Shown: one piece after another, positions 63,088-64,000 of the stretch
Layout of the letters: each line of letters starts with the position of its first letter
How positions within the stretch are numbered: the stretch's first letter is position 1
Assembly (NCBI GenBank): GCA_036245525.1
Contig: BTPG01000002.1
Coordinates: 165,356,260-165,420,259, forward strand
Length of the DNA stretch: 64,000 nucleotides
Reading direction: 5' to 3'
Source: Semisulcospira habei
Lineage: Eukaryota > Mollusca > Gastropoda > Semisulcospiridae
Translations under genes and position numbers: made by a program
Notes under the pieces: generated by a model
Seen by the model: only the letters and a program-made list of their open reading frames with translations
Told to the model about the DNA's origin: nothing
Database searches by the model: none

Positions 63088-64000
63088 GGAGACACAAGCT
63101 ATTTAGCGAATACAAAAAAACAACGTAACCGTGTCAAGTCTATGGTACGCAGGGCTCAAAAGTCTCTCTTTGAACGAATGATTAAAAAAGACAGAGATAC
63201 TGCCGCACTCTGGCGCGCGGTTAATCTCGTCACCCGAGGTAACAGCAAGAAATCTTCAGCCATTCCTTCTAGTATTACTGCAGACACTTTTAATAAACAT
63301 TTTCTGTCTGTTGCCGAGTCAATCATACCCTCAAGCGGTAACGCGTCTTACACATGCCCGGAGGCCCTACTTAACTTCTGTAAGCAGAAGACTAAGGACA
63401 AACCCCCATTCTCTATACCGCCTCTAGCTGTGTATGAAGTAGGAAAACTGATCGGGTCACTGAAAAACAAAAAGTCATCGGGACCTGACGAGATCAGCCC
63501 TAAAATACTGAAACTGTCCCTTCCCTATACAGTAGAATCGTTAACGTATATTTATAACTTATGTATCCAACAAAATATGTTTCCATCAGAACTGAAGCAA
63601 GCCAAGGTTATCCCTTTGCCTAAATCAAAAGATCTGTCTGATGTTAATAAATATAGACCCATTTCAATATTATCCAGCCTTTCCAAACCTCTTGAAAGAC
63701 ACGTGCACAAACACCTTTATCAATATTTGGACAGTCTCAGTCTTTTGCACGTATTTCAGTCCGGCTTTCGCCCCAAGCATTCTTGCCACACGGCACTGAC
63801 AAGACTTATTGATGCGTGGCTAGCATCCATGAATAACTCCCAAATAACTGGGTCGATATTTATTGATTTTAAAAAAGCTTTTGACCTTGTAAATCATAAC
63901 ATTCTTTTGTCAAAACTTCGAGCATATCTCTGCAATGCAGGTGCTGTCTCATTGTTTACTTCATATTTAAGCGGAAGGAAGCAAAGAGTACTGTTAAATG
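63088..64000 (+). pseudogene. Jockey-like LINE RT (3' piece of split copy, runs off the window)
   Basis: After the target duplication the linker resumes ('HKLFSEYKK', a run of seven A shifts the frame at 63,114-63,120, then 'RNRVKSMVRRAQKSLFERMI'). From 63,121 the frame is open to the window end: 'VGKLIGSLKNKKSSGPDEIS', 'PKILKLSLPYTVESLTYIYN', 'VIPLPKSKDLSDVNKYRPIS', 'FQSGFRPKHSCHTALTRLI' and 'SIFIDFKKAFDLVNHNILL' with the first palm Asp. It continues the endonuclease at 33,785-34,672, and the YADD region lies beyond the window. Confidence 0.85.

Overview
This is an animal genomic window. It has spliced exons, long microsatellites, AT-rich intergenic DNA and dense nested transposons. The repertoire (CR1/L2-, Jockey- and RTE-like LINEs, a DIRS-like element, a Ty3-type LTR element, a Polinton/Maverick) suits a marine invertebrate. 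A gastropod or other lophotrochozoan is my best guess, but nothing here proves the taxon. The only host gene I recognise is a SAMHD1-like HD-domain gene, present as exons on the + strand at about 7.0-11.7 kb.

Layout. 0-6.9 kb: LINE 3' remnants, long-period degenerate repeats and two large foldback repeats. 7-11.7 kb: SAMHD1-like exons, one of them duplicated out of order. 12-18.4 kb: a MITE-like element, then a foldback element whose left arm is split by a DIRS-like element (RT-RNase H, then tyrosine recombinase) and whose core holds a reverse-transcriptase remnant. 18.8-19.65 kb: simple-repeat arrays abutting an RTE-like LINE with a damaged catalytic motif. 20.7-24.4 kb: a Jockey-like LINE (minus strand) split by a 0.6 kb insertion. 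25-27.3 kb: a CR1/L2-like LINE. 29.2-31.6 kb: a LINE ORF1 with an SGNH-esterase domain.

33.8-64 kb is a Russian-doll nest. A Jockey-like LINE (33.79-34.67 and 63.09-64 kb) is interrupted by a Ty3-type LTR retrotransposon (34,673-63,087; TGTAACG...CGTTACA LTRs). Its untranslated leader is interrupted by a DDE-like DNA transposon (40,718-61,425; TSD TATA). The transposase-like gene of that transposon is interrupted by a Polinton (41,828-58,507; flanked by GGCTG). The left TIR of the Polinton carries a 50 bp insertion flanked by an 11 bp direct repeat.

The Polinton keeps a virus-like gene set: integrase, protein-primed DNA polymerase B (one frameshift), A32-like packaging ATPase, double-jelly-roll major capsid candidate, single-jelly-roll minor capsid candidate, and several conserved membrane or coiled-coil proteins. 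I could not find the usual adenain-like protease. Genes are packed into short intergenic gaps, and many start codons share an ATAAAAATG context. At the 3' end of the last large gene a U UUU UUA heptamer opens a -1 frame that ends in overlapping PSAP and PPxY motifs, which are late-domain-like.
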